Part shown: in pieces, positions 33,268-39,399 of the stretch
Layout of the letters: every line of letters starts with the position of its first letter
Numbering within the stretch: position 1 is the stretch's first letter
Origin: Frisingicoccus sp009929615
Lineage (GTDB): Bacteria > Bacillota > Clostridia > Lachnospirales > Lachnospiraceae
DNA: 39,599 bases
Assembly: GCA_028692275.1 (NCBI GenBank)
Contig: JAQUXR010000024.1
Coordinates: 1-39,599 of the forward strand
Direction of reading: 5' to 3'
The notes under the pieces: model-generated
What the model was told of the DNA's origin: nothing
Database searches by the model: none
Seen by the model: only the letters and a program-made list of their open reading frames with translations
Translations under genes and position numbers: made by a program

Positions 33268-34057
33268 AATCAAATATTTTTCTTGATTCCGGCCAGGATT
33301 TCATGCGGAACCACTGAGTATAAACTTTTTTCATACCAAGCTTTTCATACATGGCAAATGCACCTGTATTCCCCTGTCTCACCTGCAAATGAGCCTTTGT
33401 GGCTCCCATAATCCTGCCACGCTCCATAATATCACTGCAGATTTTCATAGCCAGACCTCTTCGGCGATAATCTTTGTTAACATGAATCGCATAAAGTCCT
33501 ATGTAATGACGCTCGAGTACACCCAGACCGGTTCCAACAACTCTGCCCTCATGTTTAACCTTAACGCAGACAACCGGCAGACAAATTCTGTTATAAATCT
33601 TTTCCTGTATCTTTTCCATGGACCTGAAAGGTATCCCTATCAAACGCGTAACCCCCTGAATCCATTCCTTATCCATAGCTGTCATTGTCACCACTTCATA
33701 GTTCTCATCCGGTGCTTTCCAAGGATGTGCCTCCCAATCTGTCAGTTCCTGGCACATAATATCTACATATTTTACAATATCATATCCCTGTGCTTCCAAT
33801 AAATCATCCAACTCAGAATCTATCGCCGATGTCATCTTATAAACCACCGGCATAAACAACTCTCTGTACTGTTCTTCACAATGAGAAATTTTTTCCTCTA
33901 AGGAATACTTCGAAGCATAGAATGGATAAATACAATTCGCACGATATGTGTAACCGCCCGAAAAGTTTAATATCCATCCATCATATATTTCCCGCTCTAT
34001 TGCCGGAAATGCATTAATCAAAATCTCCTCAATCTCGCCAATCTGGAATTTTTCCAC
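33266..34057 (-). CDS. GNAT family N-acetyltransferase
   Basis: 263 residues. The C-terminal half is a GNAT domain: GRVVGTGLGVLERHYIGLYAIHV, then the acetyl-CoA loop KDYRRRGLAMKICSDIM, and the terminal QVRQGNTGAFAMYEKLGM. The N-terminal half (ILNFSGGYTYRANCIYPFY) is the partner domain common in clostridial two-domain GNATs. The start is GTG with AGGAGG 7 bases upstream. It is the second gene after a small membrane protein gene. The substrate is unknown. Confidence 0.85.
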   Translation of the reverse strand: MEKFQIGEIEEILINAFPAIEREIYDGWILNFSGGYTYRANCIYPFYASKYSLEEKISHCEEQYRELFMPVVYKMTSAIDSELDDLLEAQGYDIVKYVDIMCQELTDWEAHPWKAPDENYEVVTMTAMDKEWIQGVTRLIGIPFRSMEKIQEKIYNRICLPVVCVKVKHEGRVVGTGLGVLERHYIGLYAIHVNKDYRRRGLAMKICSDIMERGRIMGATKAHLQVRQGNTGAFAMYEKLGMKKVYTQWFRMKSWPESRKIFD

Positions 34058-34072
34058 GAAACTGCCTCCTGA

Positions 34073-34270
34073 TTACATGATTTTCATCGGACTAAAATAA
34101 GCAATATACAGCCAGACTGCCCAGTGAATCAATGTGGCTGCCACAACAACCATTCTCCATTTAACAACAACGGGATTTTTAAAATATAAAGTCAGAAAAA
34201 TGCCAAAAGGCGGCATCAACACGCACATACATAATATAAACCACAATTTTGTATAAAATTTACCCTCCAA
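34073..34270 (-). CDS. Small two-helix membrane protein
   Basis: 65 residues with two hydrophobic segments (LWFILCMCVLMPPFGIFLTLYF and VVVAATLIHWAVWLYIAYF) around a short basic loop. Not recognised as a named family. The start is TTG, with AAGGGGGA 7 bases upstream. It is first in an operon with the GNAT gene (15-base gap) and has a good promoter. Confidence 0.65.
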   Translation of the reverse strand: MEGKFYTKLWFILCMCVLMPPFGIFLTLYFKNPVVVKWRMVVVAATLIHWAVWLYIAYFSPMKIM

Positions 34271-34317
34271 AAGATAATCCCCCTTCCCTATAAATTGCCA
34301 AATAGGCTTGAAAATTA

Positions 34318-34346
34318 ATTATAACATTATACAAAAGTGTTGTAAA
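34318..34346 (-). promoter_or_regulatory. Promoter of the small membrane protein/GNAT operon
   Basis: Minus strand TTTACA (34346-34341), 17-base spacer, TATAAT (34323-34318). Confidence 0.75.
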
Positions 34347-34374
34347 GATTTGTAACAATTGTTGCAAAATCCTA

Positions 34375-34403
34375 TAGTCAGCAAAGCACTCTTATGATAA
34401 AAT
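34375..34403 (+). promoter_or_regulatory. Probable promoter of the 101-residue gene
   Basis: TAGTCA (34375-34380), 17-base spacer, TAAAAT (34398-34403). The -35 match is weak. Confidence 0.4.
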
Positions 34404-34435
34404 AATTCTAGAGAAAATCAAAAAGGAGTGTTAAT

Positions 34436-34741
34436 ATGAATCGGGACGAAGTAATATCCGCTCTTAAAGAATTGCAGGCAGACAGCAAAGCTTTTAATGA
34501 AAAGCAGGACCCAATGGGCTTATTTAAAAAATATGGGGTGTTCTTTCTTGGCGAAAAATATAATCTCATCTTTTCCCATGAAATTCTTTCCATTCTTCAA
34601 AAATATTATCATATGGATGTAGACATTATTGAATTCACACAAGAACTGCCAGCCATCTGTGATTCTCTTGGTATGACCTATGAGCCAGTTGCAGAACTTT
34701 TTGCCAGTGCTGCAAGCTGTTTTGAAGTCGCCCTATGGTAA
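34436..34741 (+). CDS. Hypothetical cytoplasmic protein, 101 aa
   Basis: Mostly helical, acidic to neutral, with no membrane segment or signal. Includes GLFKKYGVFFLGEKYNLIF and ICDSLGMTYEPVAELFA. I do not recognise the family. An AAAGGAGTG ribosome binding site lies 8 bases before the ATG, and a strong terminator follows, so it is a real single-gene unit. It is the last chromosomal-looking gene before the phage-derived island. Confidence 0.7.
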   Translation: MNRDEVISALKELQADSKAFNEKQDPMGLFKKYGVFFLGEKYNLIFSHEILSILQKYYHMDVDIIEFTQELPAICDSLGMTYEPVAELFASAASCFEVALW

Positions 34742-34752
34742 TCCGTTACAGC

Positions 34753-34784
34753 AAAAAAGCTGATGAATATTCATCGGCTTTTTT
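34753..34784 (+). terminator. Terminator of the 101-residue gene
   Basis: AAAAAAGCTGATGAA (34753-34767) / TTCATCGGCTTTTTT, with one G-U pair and a T run to 34784. Confidence 0.92.
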
Positions 34785-34836
34785 CATTGTAATAATCTTA
34801 TATCATTAGGGACATACTATTTTCGAGGTGATATGC

Positions 34837-34920
34837 ATGATTGAAAATGGAGACCTTCCTGTCGGCTTTACAATGGAACTGGCGCAAGCAAATCTTCTCA
34901 CTAGCATTGCTCGTAAATAA
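34837..34920 (+). pseudogene. Truncated small clostridial ORF at the island's left edge
   Basis: 27 codons with GAGGTGAT upstream. The product begins MIENGDLPVGFTMELAQ, which resembles the N terminus of small clostridial proteins with an LPxGFxMxLAxN-type start (from memory, not searched). After ELAQ the reading frame gives an unrelated ANLLTSIARK and stops. The missing C-terminal part is not visible elsewhere in the window. It may mark where foreign DNA joined. Confidence 0.45.
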
Positions 34921-34937
34921 GTTTGATTCGTTGTCGT

Positions 34938-35162
34938 CTACGAATATACATCCTGACATATCAACATGTGCTTTATCTGAGTAGTCATTAAGATTAACTC
35001 CAACAAATTCTTTGACACATCTCTTATTAATTTAATTGCCATATATAATATCAGTATAAGAATAATGCCAATTGATGCATAGTATATTGTCTGCGTCATA
35101 TCACCAATAATGCAAAGGCACAAATCTATCAGCCATACGGTGAATACTAAAAATAATGCCAT
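34938..35162 (-). CDS. Small membrane protein, last gene of the four-gene small operon
   Basis: 74 residues, two membrane helices (ALFLVFTVWLIDLCLCII and IIYASIGI-like stretch through ILILYMAIKLI), then an amphipathic C terminus. AGGAGGAAGTAA precedes the ATG. It lies 18 bases after the lipoprotein gene. Not recognised. Its place beside a short lipoprotein in phage-derived DNA suggests an envelope role such as superinfection exclusion, but that is inference. Confidence 0.65.
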   Translation of the reverse strand: MALFLVFTVWLIDLCLCIIGDMTQTIYYASIGIILILILYMAIKLIRDVSKNLLELILMTTQIKHMLICQDVYS

Positions 35163-35180
35163 TTACTTCCTCCTAATTCA

Positions 35181-35432
35181 CTACATATACATTCGTATAC
35201 TGCCTTCCAAAATTAACACACGAATCATAGCTATCCATATAAATATCAATAACACCGCTTCTATCCCCTTTGATGTGAGAAACTGTCCATCAGTTACGTG
35301 TGCTTCTTGCACAATGACTTTTTCTGATAACATAGTCTCTGTGGTTTTTATACTATCTGGTCTACTGCACCCAGAGACAAGTGCAATACAGACAGTTGTA
35401 ACAAAAATGTATTTTAAAGTCTTGATAGACAA
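35181..35432 (-). CDS. Short lipoprotein with C-terminal membrane helix
   Basis: 83 residues. Signal peptide MSIKTLKYIFVTTVCIALVS with lipobox VSGC, about 35 hydrophilic residues, then a membrane helix (EAVLLIFIWIAMIRVLIL). AGGAGG (35439-35434) is clear, but the only usual start, TTG at 35432, is 1 base from it; an in-frame ATC sits at the ideal 7-base gap. Either the TTG is used through coupling with the upstream stop, whose TAG overlaps the ribosome binding site, or a non-standard start is used. No named family recognised. Confidence 0.62.
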   Translation of the reverse strand: MSIKTLKYIFVTTVCIALVSGCSRPDSIKTTETMLSEKVIVQEAHVTDGQFLTSKGIEAVLLIFIWIAMIRVLILEGSIRMYM

Positions 35433-35437
35433 TCCTC

Positions 35438-35623
35438 CTATTTTGCAAAGATGTTGATAAGTTTATTGGTCACATTACTAAATTCCATGGATATAATTGG
35501 CAAACCGTCAGACGTAACGTTGACATATGTAGACGCTGTTGTATTTGTTACCGAGAAATCTTTGCCTACATCAATCAACATGGCGATGTAACTGCTTAAA
35601 TGGTTATTGTTTTCGTATTCCAT
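35438..35623 (-). CDS. Hypothetical protein, 61 aa
   Basis: Neutral, Thr/Asn/Val-rich product with alternating beta-like segments (TASTYVNVTSDGLPIISMEF) and no membrane segment or signal. AAGGAGA lies 8 bases before the ATG. It is the second gene of the small minus-strand operon; its stop is fused to the ribosome binding site of the lipoprotein gene. Not recognised. Confidence 0.6.
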   Translation of the reverse strand: MEYENNNHLSSYIAMLIDVGKDFSVTNTTASTYVNVTSDGLPIISMEFSNVTNKLINIFAK

Positions 35624-35654
35624 AATAATATTTCTCCTTTTCCATGTAATTTAT

Positions 35655-35921
35655 CTATGTTTGACACGCATCTCTATCCATAGTGTTATATTCGCTAATT
35701 AACTCCTGTTCTTTCAAACATGCATCTTCTTTTGTTAAATTTTCAAATAGAATTATGTGGTCAAAATTATCCCATCCATATTTTTGGATAGCGTTATAAA
35801 AATGTGGACTACTGATATACTTATCCCCATTTATTCCCCATCTTTGTTCTGGAATTCGAGACGTAATTCCAAAATAACTTTTATTGTTTATCATGTTTTT
35901 ATGTTGATATACCGTGTACAT
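35655..35921 (-). CDS. GIY-YIG nuclease domain protein, short
   Basis: 88 residues covering just the GIY-YIG core: YTVYQHKN (GIY position) and KSYFGITSR (YIG position), the Arg in EQRWG, KYGWDNFDHII, and a Glu in LKEQELISEYNT, the usual metal ligand. It resembles phage and mobile-element endonucleases. In longer relatives the YNT segment continues into a Gly-rich stretch and a DNA-binding tail, which are absent here, so it is either a minimal form or C-terminally truncated. AAAGGAGGTAACC gives a very strong ribosome binding site. First gene of the four-gene minus operon. Confidence 0.75.
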   Translation of the reverse strand: MYTVYQHKNMINNKSYFGITSRIPEQRWGINGDKYISSPHFYNAIQKYGWDNFDHIILFENLTKEDACLKEQELISEYNTMDRDACQT

Positions 35922-35962
35922 GGTTACCTCCTTTCTTTAAAAATTAACGATACAAATTTAGC

Positions 35963-35998
35963 ACGGGATTGTCTTAATGCCTTTAAGAGTTTCCCCGT
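35963..35998 (-). repeat. Imperfect hairpin upstream of the GIY-YIG gene
   Basis: ACGGG (35963-35967) / CCCGT (35994-35998) enclosing CTTAA (35973-35977) / TTAAG (35983-35987). It lies in the leader of the small operon, about 40 bases before its start, and could be a leader hairpin. The stretch 35999-36036 holds only a weak CTCAATA/TATTGAG repeat. Confidence 0.3.
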
Positions 35999-36036
35999 TT
36001 AGATAGCTATGTTCTCAATATTACTATTGAGTCGCC

Positions 36037-36234
36037 CTAATAATTAAGGTTGTGATACATTCCTTCTACGGCTTGATAAATCTCTTTTATTGTCATATCC
36101 AGTGCATATTCGTATGCTTTATCCCACTTTTTATATGATTCATCATTAATTGTTTTATCTGACCAATCATTTTCAAGTATTGCATGAGTACATCTTGAAA
36201 CGTTATAAAGAACTGTTTTTCCCAGATTTCTCGG
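36037..36234 (-). pseudogene. 3' remnant of an unidentified gene, antisense to the amidase leader
   Basis: An open frame of 65 codons ending at TAG (36039-36037) that reads as real protein: PRNLGKTVLYNVSRCTHAIL, then ENDWSDKTINDESYKKWDKA, then YEYALDMTIKEIYQAVEGMY. It continues upstream only a few plausible codons (FIYISFI) before meeting the amidase gene, and has no ATG, GTG or TTG start with a ribosome binding site. It looks like the C-terminal end of a phage or mobile-element protein cut off by rearrangement. A different frame on the same strand is longer but has low-complexity, shadow-like composition. Confidence 0.45.
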
Positions 36235-36274
36235 AATGAAACTGATGTAGATAAAAAAATAAGGAGGAACAAAT

Positions 36275-37339
36275 ATGGCAAAAGTATATTTAAACCCAGG
36301 ACACGGAGACGATGACCCAGGTGCATGTGGCTTTGGAAGACGAGAAGCAGATGATGTATTAGGTGTAGCACTTGCTGTTGGCAGAATTTTGTCTTCAAAT
36401 GGCTTAGAAGTAGCTTATACACGTACTACAAACGGTGGAGCTGATGCTCACATGGCAAATTATGTACCACAAGTTAATAGAGAAGGTTGTGACTTCTTTG
36501 TATCGTTTCATAGAAACGCATCTGGTGCAGGAGCTGCTGGTTATGAAACATGTGTATATTCAAATCAGGGCTATGCTAGAGCTTTCGCAGATAGTATGAA
36601 TTATGGAATGGAGGCTTTAGGTTATACTAATCGTGGCACAAAAATTAGAACTGATTTATATGTCCTTAATTCTACAGATATGCCAGCTGTGTTAATGGAA
36701 TTGGGATTCATTGATAATGGATATGACAATAGCTTATTCGTTAATAAGTATAATGAAATGGTGAATTTGATTGCCAGAAGTATTTTAGAAACTTTAGGGA
36801 TGTCTATGAATGGTGATGGAGATGCACATGATGCTCCCGTACCGGCTCCTGAAGCACCTCAGCCAGAGCCAGTACCTGTTGAACCAGATAGAACAGATGA
36901 CCTTGGCGGTGTAGATTGTATCTATCAGGCTTATACAGGTAGATGGTGGGACGCAGTTAAGAATCGTGAAGACTGGGCTGGTGCTGGTGACGGTGAACCA
37001 ATTAGATACTTGGCTGTATGTGTAAGCAAAGGAACCATTACTGGACAGGTTTACACACAGGCTAATGGTTGGTTGCCTAAGCTGACATTCGGTAATACAT
37101 ACAACATCAATGACCTTGAGAACGGTGTATTGGGTGATGGAAGCCCTATTGAAGCTGTCATGCTGTATTACAACACACCAGATGGTTATGCGTTTAAAAA
37201 GGCTGTATACTGTGTTAGTGACACCAATCATGAATTCTTCTATCCTTATCAGCATGACGATGAAACTGATAGTGACCAAGACGGTTATGCAGGAGTAAAG
37301 GGTTGTGCCATAGATAAGATTCAGGCATGGGTTGAGTGA
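36275..37339 (+). CDS. N-acetylmuramoyl-L-alanine amidase (endolysin)
   Basis: 354 residues. Amidase_3 domain (about 1-175): zinc His in LNPGHGDDDPGA, Glu in RREADD, second His in FVSFHRNASG, and the catalytic Glu in VLMELGFIDN. A Pro-rich linker follows (APVPAPEAPQPEPVPVEP), then a C-terminal domain (about 205-354) with RWWDAVKN and GWLPKLTFGNTYNINDL that probably binds the cell wall. It lacks a signal peptide, as expected for an endolysin released by a holin. AAGGAGG precedes the start. The holin gene is 1.3 kb downstream with a toxin-antitoxin pair between. Confidence 0.92.
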   Translation: MAKVYLNPGHGDDDPGACGFGRREADDVLGVALAVGRILSSNGLEVAYTRTTNGGADAHMANYVPQVNREGCDFFVSFHRNASGAGAAGYETCVYSNQGYARAFADSMNYGMEALGYTNRGTKIRTDLYVLNSTDMPAVLMELGFIDNGYDNSLFVNKYNEMVNLIARSILETLGMSMNGDGDAHDAPVPAPEAPQPEPVPVEPDRTDDLGGVDCIYQAYTGRWWDAVKNREDWAGAGDGEPIRYLAVCVSKGTITGQVYTQANGWLPKLTFGNTYNINDLENGVLGDGSPIEAVMLYYNTPDGYAFKKAVYCVSDTNHEFFYPYQHDDETDSDQDGYAGVKGCAIDKIQAWVE

Positions 37340-37403
37340 TAAAAATAGCCTACCTTCGCTTTTATTGGTTACTATTATTAAATACTGTCAATAATATGTA
37401 TGC

Positions 37404-37472
37404 TTGATTTAATGTGGAGCGTATGATAAAATCGGACATATAAATATATGGATAATATTTTGTTATACGCTC
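37404..37472 (+). promoter_or_regulatory. Promoter and operator of the toxin-antitoxin pair
   Basis: TTGATT (37404-37409), 17-base spacer, TAAAAT (37427-37432). The 8-bp inverted repeat GAGCGTAT (37417-37424) / ATACGCTC (37465-37472) has one arm in the promoter spacer and the other in the leader, a layout that suits autoregulation by the antitoxin complex. Confidence 0.6.
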
Positions 37473-37535
37473 TGATTGAAAACATATGATAGGGGTGGTA
37501 TAATAAATAGAGATAATGAAAAGGAGGATGAGATT

Positions 37536-37718
37536 ATGAATATGACTATTAATAAGCCAAGAGAATCAACAATAGTTTTAAAAGGTATGACAAAAGCGTT
37601 CATTAAAGAACTGACAAAACAACATATGACAAAATCTGATTTCTTAGGAACAAGTAAAATAGTTTCATCTTCTACTATGGAACAGATGAAAAAAATGTGT
37701 GAGGATGACGATAATTAG
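37536..37718 (+). CDS. Putative antitoxin of a GNAT toxin
   Basis: 60 residues. A short beta-like segment (STIVLKGM) is followed by helices (TKAFIKELTKQHMTKSDFLG) and an acidic tail (MCEDDDN). This layout recalls small DNA-binding antitoxins, but I see no firm ribbon-helix-helix or HTH signature. I place the start at ATG 37536, 8 bases after AAAGGAGG; an in-frame TTG at 37476 lacks a site. The stop overlaps the toxin start by one base. Identification rests mainly on its position. Confidence 0.6.
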   Translation: MNMTINKPRESTIVLKGMTKAFIKELTKQHMTKSDFLGTSKIVSSSTMEQMKKMCEDDDN

Positions 37719-38323
37719 TGCAGGAATTTGTATATACAGAATTGGCGAGAGCTAAAATAAGTCAGAATGTCTTACGTAAGTTTAATTGTGGGCATTCTGA
37801 CTTTAATGATTATTTAGTTGAAGACGCTGTTGATAAGAGTGCTGATGGCATGGGTGTAACTTATGTTTTAGTGGATAAAGCTGAATGTGAGAATGGAACC
37901 ATTTCTACTATTTTTGCATTTGCAACAATTCAGGCAATGTCATTACATTATTATTTAGACGAACCTTCTGATACAAAATTGTATAGTATCCCTTGTGTAG
38001 AGATAAAGTATTTCGCTATACCTAAAAGATTTCAGAAAGTAAATGCATGGAGTCTTGATGCGACCGGAAAATATTATAGTACAATATTTTTTGAATGGCT
38101 ATTGGAAGAATTATATAGAATATCAACTAGTGTAATTGGATTTCAAATGATATTTTTGAGAGCCAATGAAAATGGTGAAGCATTATATAGACGAAAAAAA
38201 TTTATTGACGCATCTGCATATATCATTCCATATGAACAAGATGATGCCCTAGGTAAATGTACTCCAATGTGCTTACTAATTGGAGATAACATTGAAAATA
38301 TTTTTGGACTAGAATCGTATTAA
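37718..38323 (+). CDS. GNAT-type toxin (TacT/AtaT-like)
   Basis: 201 residues. The opening KFNCGHSDFNDYLVEDAVD matches the toxin-type GNAT signature, followed by TYVLVDK, FAFATIQA, CVEIKYFAIPKRFQK and the terminal FLRANENGEALYRRKKFI. Characterised relatives acetylate aminoacyl-tRNA and stop translation. The acetyl-CoA loop (normally Q/R-x-x-G-x-G/A) is longer and less Gly-rich here (QKVNAWSLDATGKYYS), as seems common in this clostridial branch. The start is GTG overlapping the antitoxin stop (TAGTG), a coupling typical of toxin-antitoxin pairs. The gene ends at a terminator. Confidence 0.75.
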   Translation: MQEFVYTELARAKISQNVLRKFNCGHSDFNDYLVEDAVDKSADGMGVTYVLVDKAECENGTISTIFAFATIQAMSLHYYLDEPSDTKLYSIPCVEIKYFAIPKRFQKVNAWSLDATGKYYSTIFFEWLLEELYRISTSVIGFQMIFLRANENGEALYRRKKFIDASAYIIPYEQDDALGKCTPMCLLIGDNIENIFGLESY

Positions 38324-38333
38324 AATTTTACAT

Positions 38334-38370
38334 AATAGACTTACTGGTGAAAACTGGTAGGTCTATTTTT
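38334..38370 (+). terminator. Terminator of the toxin-antitoxin operon
   Basis: AATAGACTTACTGGT / ACTGGTAGGTCTATT, paired with a few G-U pairs around a GAAA loop and followed by TTT. Confidence 0.8.
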
Positions 38371-38392
38371 GACTTTAGAATGAATTATGATT

Positions 38393-38510
38393 AAAAATAG
38401 AGAACGGGCTATCTTACGACAATTCACTAACTGCCAACAACCTATTCGACACCTTTGCAAAAATAACTATATATCTAACTATTGTATAATGGTTCAACCC
38501 GTTCTCTACA
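38393..38510 (-). ncRNA. Predicted small RNA closed by an end-to-end stem
   Basis: On the minus strand the transcript would begin with TAGAGAACGGG (38508-38498) and end with its perfect complement CCCGTTCTCTA (38408-38398), directly followed by TTTTT. This is a terminator-like stem with an unusually large loop of about 89 bases. A promoter TTGAAA-17-TAAACT (38544-38516) places the start within a base or two of the stem. No ORF with a ribosome binding site fits inside. The architecture recalls the skipping-rope RNA motif of Firmicutes and phages, but its consensus could not be compared. It lies in the region 38371-38595, which has no protein gene. Confidence 0.6.
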
Positions 38511-38515
38511 ATCTC

Positions 38516-38544
38516 AGTTTAGTTAATATACAGGATTCTTTCAA
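38516..38544 (-). promoter_or_regulatory. Promoter of the predicted small RNA
   Basis: Minus strand TTGAAA (38544-38539), 17-base spacer, TAAACT (38521-38516). Confidence 0.55.
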
Positions 38545-38558
38545 GGGGTAATCGTTAG

Positions 38559-38583
38559 CATGTTTCGACATGTTTAGACATAT
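38559..38583 (+). repeat. Tandem mini-hairpins upstream of the holin gene
   Basis: CATGT-TTCG-ACATG followed by an overlapping ATGT-TTAG-ACAT. The first has a stable-type TTCG loop. They lie in the holin leader and may be a structural element or a small operator. Confidence 0.35.
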
Positions 38584-38595
38584 AGGAGCTATTAA

Positions 38596-38649
38596 ATGAT
38601 TGAAATTATAGGAGGAATTTATTATGAAATTGAATTTAAAAGGAATTAA
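38596..38649 (+). CDS. Possible 17-codon leader ORF overlapping the holin start
   Basis: ATG at 38596 with TAGGAGC 7-8 bases upstream encodes MIEIIGGIYYEIEFKRN and stops at 38649, 26 bases inside the holin gene in another frame. The holin's own ribosome binding site (AGGAGGAAT) is inside this ORF. Translation of it could affect the timing of holin synthesis. It may also be chance. Confidence 0.35.
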   Translation: MIEIIGGIYYEIEFKRN

Positions 38650-38965
38650 CCCATCTACATACGTAAGCGTAATTATGACTGTTATTGTGGCTATTAATGC
38701 AGTGCTGGCTATTCTTGGCAGACCAGTGCTTAATGTTGGAGAAGGCACTGTATCTTATGTGGTTAACGGCATTGTTGCTATTATTACTGTGGGCGTAATG
38801 CTTTATGATGTTTGGAAGAATCACTCTTTTACTGATGGGGCACAGCTTGCTGATGAAGTTTTAGACATTATCAAAGATGGCAAGGTTACTAAAGAAGAAT
38901 TACAGGACTTCATTGATGCTCATACTTTGGCAGATAAAGCGGATGAGAATAAAGTTACAAAGTAA
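38624..38965 (+). CDS. Phage holin (SPP1-family-like)
   Basis: 113 residues with two membrane helices (VSVIMTVIVAINAVLAILG and YVVNGIVAIITVGVMLYDVW), then WKNHSFTDGAQLADEVLD, the motif seen after helix 2 in SPP1-type holins, and a charged tail rich in Lys, Asp and Glu. It should form membrane lesions that let the amidase reach the wall. AGGAGGAATTTATT precedes the ATG. It is separated from the amidase by the toxin-antitoxin pair and the small RNA, which is not the usual adjacent order. Confidence 0.85.
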   Translation: MKLNLKGINPSTYVSVIMTVIVAINAVLAILGRPVLNVGEGTVSYVVNGIVAIITVGVMLYDVWKNHSFTDGAQLADEVLDIIKDGKVTKEELQDFIDAHTLADKADENKVTK

Positions 38966-39025
38966 CCGATGTTACTTTATTTTATAAAATGCATTAATTC
39001 ATGCCTCTCAAACAAGTATGCTTCA

Positions 39026-39091
39026 CAATGTGCAATCATCATCATTGTAAGAGACAAATACCTTTCGCAATGTAGGACAAAAAACATTGTA
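39026..39091 (+). repeat. Two-copy CAATGT...CATTGTA hairpin repeat
   Basis: Two similar units 42 bases apart: CAATG (39026-39030) / CATTG (39043-39047) and CAATGT (39068-39073) / ACATTG (39084-39089). Each is followed by GTA-like and GACA sequence. They lie between the holin stop and its terminator, in the gene-free stretch 38966-39313. Confidence 0.45.
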
Positions 39092-39125
39092 GACATAAAA
39101 ATGTATTTAATCAATAATAAAAATG

Positions 39126-39158
39126 GGAAGTAGCTTAATTGCTACTTCCTTTTTTTTA
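39126..39158 (+). terminator. Terminator after the holin gene
   Basis: GGAAGTAGC (39126-39134) / GCTACTTCC (39141-39149) with loop TTAATT and a run of eight or more T. The stretch from here to the tRNA gene is AT-rich with no gene I can support. Confidence 0.93.
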
Positions 39159-39313
39159 CGATAATTATAGACAAAAAAAGATTTAATCAACAAATTATTT
39201 TTTAATAATTCACTCATTAAATCCTTTTTAGATACTGGTATTTGTGATGATTACCTTTTTGATTACTTTTTTAACAACACCACTCAAAACCTCCTTTTTA
39301 TAAGGTTTTTTAG

Positions 39314-39384
39314 CAGGGGAAGAGGGATTCGAACCCCCATGAACGGTTTTGGAGACCGCAATACTGCCATTGTATGATTCCCCT
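39314..39384 (-). tRNA. tRNA-Trp (anticodon CCA)
   Basis: Cloverleaf on the minus strand: acceptor AGGGGAA / TTCCCCT plus discriminator G, anticodon loop CTCCAAA (anticodon CCA) between GCGGT and ACCGT, and T-arm GGGGGTTCGAATCCC. The 3' CCA is not encoded. It lies downstream of the 23S gene, separated by a terminator-like hairpin. Confidence 0.93.
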
Positions 39385-39399
39385 AAATATAAAATTGCT

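Noticed and set aside
36093..36422. 109-codon minus-strand ORF across the amidase start
   Set aside because: Leu/His-rich shadow of the amidase gene; a different minus-strand frame (36037-36234) reads as real protein.
34837..39313. Complete or inducible prophage
   Set aside because: No integrase, repressor, replication, terminase, capsid or tail gene is visible; only lysis and accessory genes.
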